NCBI GenBank assembly: GCA_937967645.1
Contig: CALBTT010000214.1
Location: 60,105-124,104, forward strand
DNA from: an uncultured Zoogloea sp.
Lineage (GTDB): Bacteria; Pseudomonadota; Gammaproteobacteria; Burkholderiales; Rhodocyclaceae
Direction of reading: 5' to 3'
DNA length: 64,000 nt
Shown piece after piece: positions 31,134 through 38,660 of this stretch. The position numbers and the translations under genes were made by a program. Position 1 is the stretch's first letter. Each line of letters opens with the position of its first letter. The notes under the pieces were generated by a model, which had not been told where the DNA came from, did not search any database, and saw only the letters and a list, made by a program, of their open reading frames with translations.

Positions 31134-32948
31134 ATGGCTGCGCCCGAAAAAGAAGTCGCTAAATCCGAACTGCCGGATCCCAAAGAAGTCGCCAAGACCT
31201 ACGCCGAAGTTGCGCAGCGGGCCTCCAAGCTGCTCGCCGATCACATCCAGAAGCAAGTCAAGAAGGGCATCAGCGCTCCGGCCGACGAACTCGGCATCGC
31301 CCAGGCCTTCATGGACATGATGGGCAAGCTGCTGGCCAATCCCTACCGTCTCGCCCAGGCCCAGATGAACCTGGTGTGGGATTACTTCTCCCTGTGGCAG
31401 CACTCCATGATGCGCTTCAGCGGCATGGGCGCCGGTGCGCCGGTGGCCGCGCCCGCCAAGGACGACAAACGCTTCAAGGACGAAGAGTGGCAGGAACACT
31501 TCCTGTTCGACTTCATGAAGCAGTCCTACCTGATCGCCGCCCGTCACATCCATGACACCGTGAGCACCGTGGATGGCCTCGACGAGCAGAGCCAGAAGAA
31601 GGTCAACTTCTACACCCGCCAGTACATCGACGCCCTGTCCCCGTCCAACTTCGCCATGACCAACCCGGAAGTCTTCCGCGAGACGGTCAAGAGCCACGGC
31701 CAGAACCTGATCAAGGGTCTGAACAACCTGCTCCGTGACGTGGAAGAAGGCGGCGGCACCCTGCGCGTCAAGATGACCGACACCACGGCCTTCGAACTGG
31801 GCAAGAACGTCGCCACCACGCCGGGCAAGGTCGTCTTCCAGACCGACATGATGCAGCTGCTGCAATACACGCCCAGCACCCCGGACGTGTCCAAGCGCCC
31901 GCTGCTGATCGTGCCGCCGTGGATCAACAAGTTCTACATCCTCGACCTGCGCGAGAAGAACTCCTACATCAAGTGGTGCGTGGACCAGGGCCACACCGTG
32001 TTCGTGATCTCCTGGGTCAACCCGGACGAGCGCCTGGCCGAGAAGAGCTTCGACTCCTATCTGCTGGAAGGCACCCTGGCCGCGGTGGACGCCATCGTCG
32101 AACAGACCGGCGCCAAGGAAATCAACGCGGCCGGCTACTGTCTGGGCGGCACCCTGCTGGCCACCACCCTGGCCTACATGGCGGGCAAGAAGGACAAACG
32201 GATCGCTTCCGGCACCTTCTTCACCACCATGACCGACTTTGCCGAGCCGGGCGAGCTGGGTGTGTTCATCGATGAAGGTCAGGTCTCCAGCCTCGAGAAG
32301 AAGATGTTCGAGCGTGGCTTCCTGGAAGGCTCCGAGATGGCCGGCACCTTCAGCATGCTGCGCGCCAACGACCTCGTCTGGTCCTTCGTGGTGAACAACT
32401 ACCTGATGGGCAAGGACCCGTTCCCCTTCGACCTCCTGTACTGGAACTCCGATTCCACGCGCATGCCGGCCAAGATGCACAGCTTCTACCTGCGCAACAT
32501 GTACATGAAGAACCTGCTGAAGGAACCCGGCGGCATCGAGATCGGTGGTGTGCCCATCGACCTCGGCAAGATCAAGGTCCCGACCTACTTCATCTCCACC
32601 ATCGAAGACCACATCGCCCCGTGGAAGAGCACCTACTCCGGTGCCCGCAACTTCGGCGGCCCCGTGCGCTTCGTGCTGGGTGGCTCCGGTCACATCGCCG
32701 GCATCGTCAACCCGCCGTCGGCCAACAAGTACGGCTACTGGACCAACCCGGCCGCCAAGCTGCCGGCCACCGCGGATGAGTTCTTCAGCGGTGCCGAGCA
32801 GCACCCCGGCTCCTGGTGGACCGACTGGCAGGCCTGGCTGATGGACCAGGACGCCGAGAAGGTGCCCGCCCGCGACCCCGTCAAGGGCAAGCTGAAGGTG
32901 CTGGAAGACGGCCCTGGCTCCTACGTCAAGGCACGTCCGGCAGCCTGA
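31134..32948 (+). CDS. phaC: Class I poly(3-hydroxyalkanoate) synthase
   Basis: The protein has 604 residues from ATG 31134, preceded by AAGGAG. The lipase-box nucleophile is C336 in AAGYCLGGTLL. Other conserved segments are PPWINKFYILDLREKNSY, WVNPDERL, and the late GSGHIAGIVNPP region with the catalytic His. Length and motifs fit class I synthases, which polymerise short-chain 3-hydroxyacyl-CoA on granules and need no PhaE/R partner. No phaA, phaB or phasin genes adjoin it. The gene is followed by a strong terminator. Confidence 0.97.
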   Translation: MAAPEKEVAKSELPDPKEVAKTYAEVAQRASKLLADHIQKQVKKGISAPADELGIAQAFMDMMGKLLANPYRLAQAQMNLVWDYFSLWQHSMMRFSGMGAGAPVAAPAKDDKRFKDEEWQEHFLFDFMKQSYLIAARHIHDTVSTVDGLDEQSQKKVNFYTRQYIDALSPSNFAMTNPEVFRETVKSHGQNLIKGLNNLLRDVEEGGGTLRVKMTDTTAFELGKNVATTPGKVVFQTDMMQLLQYTPSTPDVSKRPLLIVPPWINKFYILDLREKNSYIKWCVDQGHTVFVISWVNPDERLAEKSFDSYLLEGTLAAVDAIVEQTGAKEINAAGYCLGGTLLATTLAYMAGKKDKRIASGTFFTTMTDFAEPGELGVFIDEGQVSSLEKKMFERGFLEGSEMAGTFSMLRANDLVWSFVVNNYLMGKDPFPFDLLYWNSDSTRMPAKMHSFYLRNMYMKNLLKEPGGIEIGGVPIDLGKIKVPTYFISTIEDHIAPWKSTYSGARNFGGPVRFVLGGSGHIAGIVNPPSANKYGYWTNPAAKLPATADEFFSGAEQHPGSWWTDWQAWLMDQDAEKVPARDPVKGKLKVLEDGPGSYVKARPAA

Positions 32949-32971
32949 TCCGCACGGGTCAGATGCAGTAC

Positions 32972-32993
32972 AAGGGGGCTTCGGCCCCCTTTT
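32972..32993 (+). terminator. Intrinsic terminator after phaC
   Basis: AAGGGGGC (32972-32979) pairs with GCCCCCTT (32984-32991) around a TTCG tetraloop, with TTTT at the 3' side. This is a classic strong terminator. Confidence 0.88.
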
Positions 32994-33057
32994 CGTTTCT
33001 CCCCGCCCTCATCCCTTTCCCGCATCACGCGCAGCCGAACTCCGAGCACCTTACCCT

Positions 33058-33522
33058 GTGGCCACCTATCCCCTCGCCGCCCCCCTGCCCGACGGCTTCC
33101 CCGTCGTGCTCGACACCAACGTCGTCCTGTCCCTGTGGATGTTCGAGGACCCTTCCCTGGCCCGCCTCCGGCAGGCCGTCGAGAGCGGCGCCCTGCGCCC
33201 CTTCACCCGGGAGGACTGCCTGGGTGAGCTGACCCGGGTCCTCGCCTACAGCCAGTTCAAGCAGCCGGAAGAGCGGCAGTTGGCGATCGCCAGTGCCTAC
33301 CGGGCCCGCTGCACCCTGATCGACGCCCCGCCCGACGGCGCCTGCGAGCTGCCCCACTGCCTGGACCGCGACGACCAGAAGTTCCTCGAGGTGGCCCGCG
33401 ACAGCGGCGCCCAGGCCCTGCTCAGCCGCGACAAGCTGGTCCTCAAGCTCGGCCGCAGGCCCGTGATCGCCGCCCGCTACGCGATCCTCACCCCGGAACG
33501 CCTGCAGGCCCTGCTGGCCTGA
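33058..33522 (+). CDS. PIN-domain ribonuclease-like protein (putative toxin family)
   Basis: The protein has 154 residues and starts at GTG 33058. The N-terminal VVLDTNVVLSLWMF has the first PIN acidic residue. CLDRDDQKFLEVARDSGAQALLSRDKLVLKL near the C-terminus carries the later Asp set. It matches the 'putative toxin-antitoxin system toxin component, PIN family' group. No antitoxin gene precedes or follows it within normal distance, so it may act in RNA metabolism rather than as a toxin. It stands alone between phaC and mscS. Confidence 0.78.
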   Translation: MATYPLAAPLPDGFPVVLDTNVVLSLWMFEDPSLARLRQAVESGALRPFTREDCLGELTRVLAYSQFKQPEERQLAIASAYRARCTLIDAPPDGACELPHCLDRDDQKFLEVARDSGAQALLSRDKLVLKLGRRPVIAARYAILTPERLQALLA

Positions 33523-33622
33523 TCGGCCGCCCCCGGGCGACTTCACAGTGATTCACAGTCGCAGCGCATCCGCGCCATGTCCCGGCGCTAGACTGGAGCT
33601 CCCCCTCACCCCGGAGCATGCC

Positions 33623-34441
33623 ATGGCCATCGATACGAGTTTCGACGTCGCCAACCTCGTCACCACCTACCTGATCCCCCTCGGCTGGAAAGTGGCCGGC
33701 GCCATCGCCCTGTGGATCGTCGGCGGCTGGGCGATCAACCTGATCAGCAACCTGTCCAGCCGGGGCATGACGCGCCAGAAGGTCGAGCCCACCCTGATCC
33801 GCTACGTGGAAGCCACCCTCCGCGTCATCATGCGGATCGTGCTGGTCATCGTCATCCTGTCGGTGTTCGGCATCGAGACCACCAGCTTCGCCGCCCTCAT
33901 CGCCGCCGCCGGTGTGGCCATCGGCGTGGCCTGGAGCGGCCTGCTGTCCAACTTCGCGGCCGGCGCCTTCCTGATCATCCTGCGCCCCTTCAAGGTGGGC
34001 GACTTCATCAGCGGCGCCGGCATCACCGGCACCGTCAGGGAGATCGGGCTGTTCGCCACCACCATCGACCAGCCGGACAACGTGCGCACCACCATCGGCA
34101 ACAACAAGCTGTTCTCCGACAACATCGTCAATTACACGGCCAACCCGTCGCGCCGGGTGGACCTGACCGCCCAGCTGGCCCATGCGGTCGATCCCCAGCA
34201 GGCCATGGCCCTGATCCGCACCCGCCTCGGACAGATCCCCAATGTCCTCAAGGACCCGGCTCCCGACGTGGAGATCCTCGAATTCAACGCCGCCGGCACC
34301 CGGCTGGTGGTGCGCCCCTACTGCCACAACGACCACTACTGGCAGGTCTACTTCGACACCAACAAGGCCCTGGCCGAGGTCGGCGCGGCCAACGGGTGGC
34401 CGGTTCCGGCCCCCCACCAGGTGCTGCGCCAGCCAGGATAA
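33623..34441 (+). CDS. mscS: Small-conductance mechanosensitive channel (MscS family)
   Basis: The protein has 272 residues from ATG 33623, close to E. coli MscS (286). Three transmembrane helices precede the pore segment FAALIAAAGVAIGVAWSGLLSNFAAGAFLI, which matches the Gly/Ala-rich TM3 of MscS. RPFKVGDFISGAGITGTVREIGLFATTI follows as the beta domain. The channel opens on hypo-osmotic stress to release solutes. A convergent terminator lies 18 bp after the stop. Confidence 0.93.
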   Translation: MAIDTSFDVANLVTTYLIPLGWKVAGAIALWIVGGWAINLISNLSSRGMTRQKVEPTLIRYVEATLRVIMRIVLVIVILSVFGIETTSFAALIAAAGVAIGVAWSGLLSNFAAGAFLIILRPFKVGDFISGAGITGTVREIGLFATTIDQPDNVRTTIGNNKLFSDNIVNYTANPSRRVDLTAQLAHAVDPQQAMALIRTRLGQIPNVLKDPAPDVEILEFNAAGTRLVVRPYCHNDHYWQVYFDTNKALAEVGAANGWPVPAPHQVLRQPG

Positions 34442-34458
34442 GCCCCCGCAGCCCCTGG

Positions 34459-34486
34459 ACAACGCCCGCCCGGTTGCGGGCGTTGT
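34459..34486. terminator. Bidirectional-type hairpin between mscS and the cobalamin-binding gene
   Basis: ACAACGCCCGC (34459-34469) pairs with GCGGGCGTTGT (34476-34486) around CCGGTT. It lies between two convergent genes and abuts the stop of the minus-strand gene at 34487. T residues follow on the plus side (GTTGTTCATT). Confidence 0.7.
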
Positions 34487-35323
34487 TCATTGCAGCCCGG
34501 GTGCCAGACCGGCCAGCTGGCGTCGCAGGCGGGCGAGATAACGCAGGCCTTCCACCGCCCGGCTGCCGTACCACGACGCCATTTCCCCATCGATCAATTC
34601 CGCCGGCCGCCCTGCCAGGGCGGCCACTTCGGCCACATGCCGGGCCTGGAAACGGTAGGGTTCGGACGACAGGAACACCCGCTCCACCCCCGTCATCCAG
34701 GGCGCGCCCCACTCGAAGGCCGGGTAGCGGGGCTCATCCCCCTCCGGCCAGGTCTCCCAGCCCACCGTGGCCAGCGTGGCCGAGATGTAGGTACTCCGTG
34801 CCACGCTCATCCAGGGCTCACGCCAGATCAGGTAGAGCACCCGCTCGGGCGGCAGGGCCGCGCCGGTCGCCCGGGCCTCGGCCAGGGCCGCCTCCAGGCC
34901 GGCCACCAGGGCCGCTGCCTCGGCATCCCGCCCGAAGAGGCGGCCGAACAAGCGGTACACCGCCAGGTTGTCCTCCGGTGCACAAGGATGGGTCACGATC
35001 ACATGGGGCACGAAGCGGGCGATCTCCTCGACACACTCCCGGCGGTTCTCGTCGATGTTGACGATCACGTGGGTCGCCTCCAGGGCCCGCAGGCGCTCCA
35101 GGTTCACATCCTTGGTGCCACCCACCTTGGTCACCCCCTTCAGCACGTCCCGCGGATGCACGCAGAACCCGGTCCGCCCCACCAGCCGGGGGGCCAGCCC
35201 CAGGTCGCACACCAGCTCCGTCAGGGACGGCACCAGGGAAACGATGCGGGCCTCCCCCTCGAAGGGAACATGCTGCTGCCCGGCCGCGTCCACGAGGATA
35301 TCTTCCAGATTTTCGATCATCAT
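34487..35323 (-). CDS. Cobalamin/metal-binding periplasmic-binding-protein-fold protein without signal peptide
   Basis: The protein has 278 residues. It has the helical-backbone metal receptor fold of BtuF: RIVSLVPSLTELVCDLGLAPRLVGRTGFCVHP at the N-terminus and TKVGGTKDVNLERLRAL for the first lobe. VLYLIWREPWMSVARSTYISATL opens the second lobe. Unlike BtuF it has no signal peptide and starts MMIENLEDIL, so it should stay in the cytoplasm. No ABC permease or ATPase adjoins it. The organism has a cobalamin-dependent mutase further on, which makes a role in cobalamin or corrinoid handling plausible, but this is inference. Confidence 0.8.
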   Translation of the reverse strand: MMIENLEDILVDAAGQQHVPFEGEARIVSLVPSLTELVCDLGLAPRLVGRTGFCVHPRDVLKGVTKVGGTKDVNLERLRALEATHVIVNIDENRRECVEEIARFVPHVIVTHPCAPEDNLAVYRLFGRLFGRDAEAAALVAGLEAALAEARATGAALPPERVLYLIWREPWMSVARSTYISATLATVGWETWPEGDEPRYPAFEWGAPWMTGVERVFLSSEPYRFQARHVAEVAALAGRPAELIDGEMASWYGSRAVEGLRYLARLRRQLAGLAPGLQ

Positions 35324-35423
35324 CCCGAAAGTATCTCAAGACCGGCGCCGTTAGTGGAACCTGGCGCCTCCGGCGCATACTTCCAGCGAGCACTGAGTGG
35401 CCCCATCTGTTACGGAGACAATC

Positions 35424-36539
35424 ATGAAGATCGGCGTACCCCGGGAAACCAAGAACCACGAATATCGGGTTGGCCTGACCCCTGGCGCCGTGCGCGAAGT
35501 CATCGCCCACGGCCACGAGGTGTGGGTCGAATCGGGCGCCGGGCACGGCATCGGCGCCAGTGACAGCGACTACGAGCGGGCCGGCGCCCAGATCGCCCTG
35601 AGTGCGGCGGAGGTTTTCGAGGCGGCCACCCTGATCGTCAAGGTCAAGGAGCCCCTGCGGGACGAGCGCGCCCGCCTCAAACCCCACCACGTGCTGTTCA
35701 CCTACCTGCACCTGGCCCCCGATCCGGGCCAGGCCGAAGAACTCCTGGCCAGCGGCGCCACCGCCATCGCTTACGAGACGGTCACCGCCCCCGGCGGTGG
35801 GCTGCCCCTGCTCGCCCCCATGTCCGAGGTAGCCGGGCGCATGAGCATCCATGCCGGTGCCACTGCCCTCGAAAAATCCCACGGCGGCCGCGGCGTGCTG
35901 CTGGGTGGCGTGCCCGGCGTCGAGCCTGGTCGGGTCGTCGTCATCGGCGGCGGCACGGTGGGCAACAACGCTGCGCACACCGCCGTCGGCATGGGGGCCG
36001 ACGTGACCATCCTGGACAAGTCCCTGGCCGTGCTGCGCCACCTGGATGAAGTGTACGGCGGCCGGGTCAAGACCCTCTACGCCACCCGGGACGCGATCGA
36101 GCGCCTGGTCCTGCAGGCCGACCTGGTCATCGGCGCGGTGCTGATCCCCGGCGCCACCGCGCCCAAGCTGGTGACCCGCGCCATGCTGGCCTCCATGAAG
36201 CCCGGCGCGGTCATCGTGGACGTGGCGATCGACCAGGGCGGCTGCTTCGAGACCTCCCGCCCCACCACCCACGCCGACCCGACCTATGTGGTGGACGGCA
36301 TCGTCCATTACTGCGTCTCCAACATGCCCGGTGCCGTGGCCCGCACCGCCACCTACGCCCTCAACGCCGCCACCCTGCCCTACGTGCTGGCGCTGGCCGA
36401 CAAGGGCTGGAAGGAGGCGCTCAAGGACGACGCCGGCCTGCGCGCCGGCCTCAACATCTGCAACGGCAACGTCACCCACCCCCAGGTCGCCGATGCCCTG
36501 GGCAAGAAGTACCTGCCGGCCATCACCCAGCTGGGCTGA
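35424..36539 (+). CDS. ald: Alanine dehydrogenase
   Basis: The protein has 371 residues, the family length, from ATG 35424 with GGAGA seven bases upstream. The family N-terminus MKIGVPRETKNHEYRVGLTP, the substrate Lys/His segment KVKEPLRDE and FTYLHLAPD, and the Rossmann motif VVVIGGGTVGNNAAHTAVGM are all visible. It reversibly oxidises L-alanine to pyruvate and ammonia with NAD. Its terminator overlaps the promoter of the next gene (marR). Confidence 0.96.
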   Translation: MKIGVPRETKNHEYRVGLTPGAVREVIAHGHEVWVESGAGHGIGASDSDYERAGAQIALSAAEVFEAATLIVKVKEPLRDERARLKPHHVLFTYLHLAPDPGQAEELLASGATAIAYETVTAPGGGLPLLAPMSEVAGRMSIHAGATALEKSHGGRGVLLGGVPGVEPGRVVVIGGGTVGNNAAHTAVGMGADVTILDKSLAVLRHLDEVYGGRVKTLYATRDAIERLVLQADLVIGAVLIPGATAPKLVTRAMLASMKPGAVIVDVAIDQGGCFETSRPTTHADPTYVVDGIVHYCVSNMPGAVARTATYALNAATLPYVLALADKGWKEALKDDAGLRAGLNICNGNVTHPQVADALGKKYLPAITQLG

Positions 36540-36559
36540 AGCACTCCGGCGACAAGGGC

Positions 36560-36584
36560 GAAGGGCGCTTGACAGCGCCCTTTC
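36560..36584 (+). terminator. Terminator of ald, with the marR -35 hexamer in its loop
   Basis: GAAGGGCGC (36560-36568) pairs with GCGCCCTTTC (36575-36584; G-C and A-T pairs up to the outer end), and the loop is exactly TTGACA. T-rich sequence follows (TTTCTTATGG). It lies 20 bp after the ald stop. Confidence 0.78.
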
Positions 36585-36598
36585 TTATGGTCGATTAT
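36569..36598 (+). promoter_or_regulatory. Promoter of marR (sigma70 type)
   Basis: TTGACA (36569-36574), an exact -35 consensus, is followed after 18 bp by GATTAT (36593-36598). The -35 lies in the loop of the ald terminator. A candidate MarR operator follows immediately at 36599-36610. Confidence 0.72.
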
Positions 36599-36610
36599 CT
36601 GCCTAAGCAG
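36599..36610. promoter_or_regulatory. Candidate MarR operator 1 (CTGCCTAAGCAG)
   Basis: CTGC and GCAG form an inverted repeat with a 4-base spacer, flanked by ATTAT and TAAT. It overlaps the transcription start region of marR. The same CTGCCT-N2-GCAG pattern recurs upstream of the efflux operon (37168-37179), which supports a shared regulator. Confidence 0.68.
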
Positions 36611-36628
36611 TAATTGAACAGACCAGAC

Positions 36629-37111
36629 ATGTCCGATAAGCGTCAGCCGGGTGCCGGTGCGCCCTATACCGTCGACAACTACAGCCAGGACGAAAGCATC
36701 GGCTTTCTCACCCATCAGGTGAAGATGCGCATCAGCCAGGCCATCGACGAGCGCATCAACGAGTTCGGCATCACCACGGCCCAATGGGCGGTGCTCAAGC
36801 AGATCGCCATGCACAACGGCGAAACCGCCACCGCCCTGTGCAAGTGCACCGGCTGCGACACCGGCTCCATGACCCGGATGCTCGACCGCCTGGAGGAAAA
36901 GGACCTGATCCGCCGCGAACGCAGCACCACGGATCGCCGCGTGGTCCAGCTCCAGGTCACCGAGAACGGCCAGAGCCTGCTCCCCGACCTCGTCCCCCGG
37001 GTGGTCGAGGCCCTCAACCTGGCCCTGAAGGACTTTTCCGATACCGAGGTGAGCCAGCTGAAACACCTCCTCCGCCGCATCCTCGACAACCTGGAGCGGC
37101 GCGACAACTGA
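36629..37111 (+). CDS. MarR family transcriptional regulator of the downstream efflux operon
   Basis: The protein has 160 residues from ATG 36629; a TTG at 36614 is also in frame but overlaps the operator flank. The winged helix reads GITTAQWAVLKQIAMHNGETATALCKCTGCDTGSMTRMLDRLEEKDLIRRERSTTDRRVV. Two Cys lie in CKCTGCD, which could be redox or ligand sensing. MarR proteins usually repress drug efflux genes and release DNA on ligand binding, as EmrR does for emrAB. It has a TolC-EmrA-EmrB set directly downstream and matching operators at both promoters. Confidence 0.92.
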   Translation: MSDKRQPGAGAPYTVDNYSQDESIGFLTHQVKMRISQAIDERINEFGITTAQWAVLKQIAMHNGETATALCKCTGCDTGSMTRMLDRLEEKDLIRRERSTTDRRVVQLQVTENGQSLLPDLVPRVVEALNLALKDFSDTEVSQLKHLLRRILDNLERRDN

Positions 37112-37132
37112 TCGCCCACGAGACCGAACGAA

Positions 37133-37156
37133 GCGGCGCCACGCGCCGCATTTTTT
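37133..37156 (+). terminator. Intrinsic terminator after marR
   Basis: GCGGCGC (37133-37139) pairs with GCGCCGC (37143-37149) around CAC, followed by A and TTTTTT (37151-37156). The end of the T-run is shared with the -35 element of the efflux promoter. Confidence 0.82.
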
Positions 37157-37184
37157 GCGACATTTAGCTGCCTTGGCAGATACA
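37155..37184 (+). promoter_or_regulatory. Candidate promoter of the efflux operon with MarR operator 2
   Basis: TTGCGA (37155-37160) and GATACA (37179-37184) are spaced 18 bp. The operator-like CTGCCTTGGCAG (37168-37179) lies within the spacer and is a perfect inverted repeat. It shares the pattern CTGCCT-N2-GCAG with the site at the marR promoter, so a MarR dimer bound here would block RNA polymerase. Confidence 0.68.
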
Positions 37185-37219
37185 GCACAGGCAGTCTCAG
37201 CTCAAAACAGGAAAACCGC

Positions 37220-38638
37220 ATGCGCCATCGCTCCGTCCTCCTGATCACCCTCAGCACGCTGCTGGGCGCCTGCGCCAGCCCCGCCGGGCTGGCCCCACGC
37301 CTGCAGGCCACCGAGCCGGCCTCCCTCGCCACCGCCCACAGCCTCGGCACACCGGGCCAGGACTGGCCCGTTACCCGCTGGTGGACCACCTACGGCGACC
37401 CGCAGCTGGACCGACTGGTGGACCGCGCCCTCCGCGACAACCCCGGACTCGCCCTGGCCCAGGCTCGCATCGACAAGGCCCGCGCCCAGGCCGGCACCCT
37501 CGCGGCCGTCGACGGCCCGCAGGTTTCCGCCAACGCCGAGAGCAGCCGGCAACGCCTGTCCGGCAACTACATCTACCCGCCGAGCCTGGCCGGCGGCTAC
37601 ACGAGCATCAACCGCGCCGCCCTCGACTTCAGCCTGGAGCTGGATCTGTGGGGACGCAACCGGGCCGCCCTGGACGCCGCACTGGGCCGTGGGCGGGCCA
37701 CCGAAGCGGAGGCGGCCGGCACACGCCTGGCCCTGGCCGGCGCGGTGACTCAGGCCTACCTCCAGTTCGACCGCCTGCACCATCTGCGCGACGTGGCCGA
37801 GGCCACCGTCCGGCAGCGGGAAAAACTGCAGGCGCTGGTCCGTCTGCGCCACAAGGCCGGCCTCGACAGCAGCGCCGAGATTCTGCAGGCCGCCGGGAGC
37901 ATTGCCGCAGCCCAGGCTGAAAGACGTGCCCTCGACACCCAGCTCGACGCAGTCCGGCACCAGCTCGCCGCCCTGGTCGGAGAAGGCCCGGATGCGGGCC
38001 TGACGCTCACGCCACCGGCCCTCTCCCCCGATGCCGCCAGCCGCCTGCCGGACAGCCTGCCGGCCGACCTGCTCGGCCACCGCCCGGATGTGGTCGCCCA
38101 ACGCTGGCGGGTCGAGGCCAGCCAACGCGACAGCGATGCCGCACGGGCCGAGTTCTATCCCAACATCAACCTGAACGGCTTCATCGGCCTGCAGTCCCTC
38201 GGCCTGTCCAACCTCGCGGAGGGGGGCAGCCGGATCCTCGGCGCCGGCCCTGCCCTGCACCTGCCAGTCTTCGACAGCGGGCGTCTGCGTGCCGGCCTGG
38301 CCGGCCGCCATGCAGACCAGGATGCCGCCATCGCCCAGTACAACGCCACCCTGCTGGGCGCCCTGCAGGAGGTGGCCGATGCCCTCACCGGCTGGCGCGG
38401 CGCCGCAGCCGAAGCCCACGCTCAGCAGCAGGCCCTGAAACGGTACGAGGAAGCCTGGCTACTCACCGAGACCCGCTACCGGGCCGGCCTGACCCCCTAC
38501 ACCGCCGTGCTGGCCGCGGAAACGCCCCTGCTCGCCCAACGCCGGCTGAATGCCGAGCTGCGCAGCCGTCAGCTCGAAGCCAGCGCAGCCCTGGCCCGGG
38601 CCCTGGGCGGCAGCGCCCAGCCGGCCTCCCTCCACTGA
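37220..38638 (+). CDS. Outer-membrane efflux lipoprotein (NodT/OprM-type)
   Basis: The protein has 472 residues. The lipobox LLGAC places the lipidated Cys at residue 18. The NodT family segment WWTTYGDPQLDRLVDRALRDNPGLALAQARI follows. Repeated helical motifs of outer-membrane efflux proteins include AEFYPNINLNGFIGLQSLGL and RYRAGLTPYTAVLAAETPLL. It forms the outer-membrane duct for the EmrA/EmrB-like pump encoded next. It begins 36 bp after the candidate promoter. Confidence 0.93.
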   Translation: MRHRSVLLITLSTLLGACASPAGLAPRLQATEPASLATAHSLGTPGQDWPVTRWWTTYGDPQLDRLVDRALRDNPGLALAQARIDKARAQAGTLAAVDGPQVSANAESSRQRLSGNYIYPPSLAGGYTSINRAALDFSLELDLWGRNRAALDAALGRGRATEAEAAGTRLALAGAVTQAYLQFDRLHHLRDVAEATVRQREKLQALVRLRHKAGLDSSAEILQAAGSIAAAQAERRALDTQLDAVRHQLAALVGEGPDAGLTLTPPALSPDAASRLPDSLPADLLGHRPDVVAQRWRVEASQRDSDAARAEFYPNINLNGFIGLQSLGLSNLAEGGSRILGAGPALHLPVFDSGRLRAGLAGRHADQDAAIAQYNATLLGALQEVADALTGWRGAAAEAHAQQQALKRYEEAWLLTETRYRAGLTPYTAVLAAETPLLAQRRLNAELRSRQLEASAALARALGGSAQPASLH

Positions 38639-38660
38639 TCCCGCCCGAAGGAACAGGACC

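Noticed and set aside
33058..33522. A toxin-antitoxin pair around the PIN-domain gene
   Set aside because: No small antitoxin frame with DNA-binding character lies directly upstream (phaC terminator and a ~65-bp gap) or downstream (mscS follows). It is therefore annotated as a stand-alone PIN protein.
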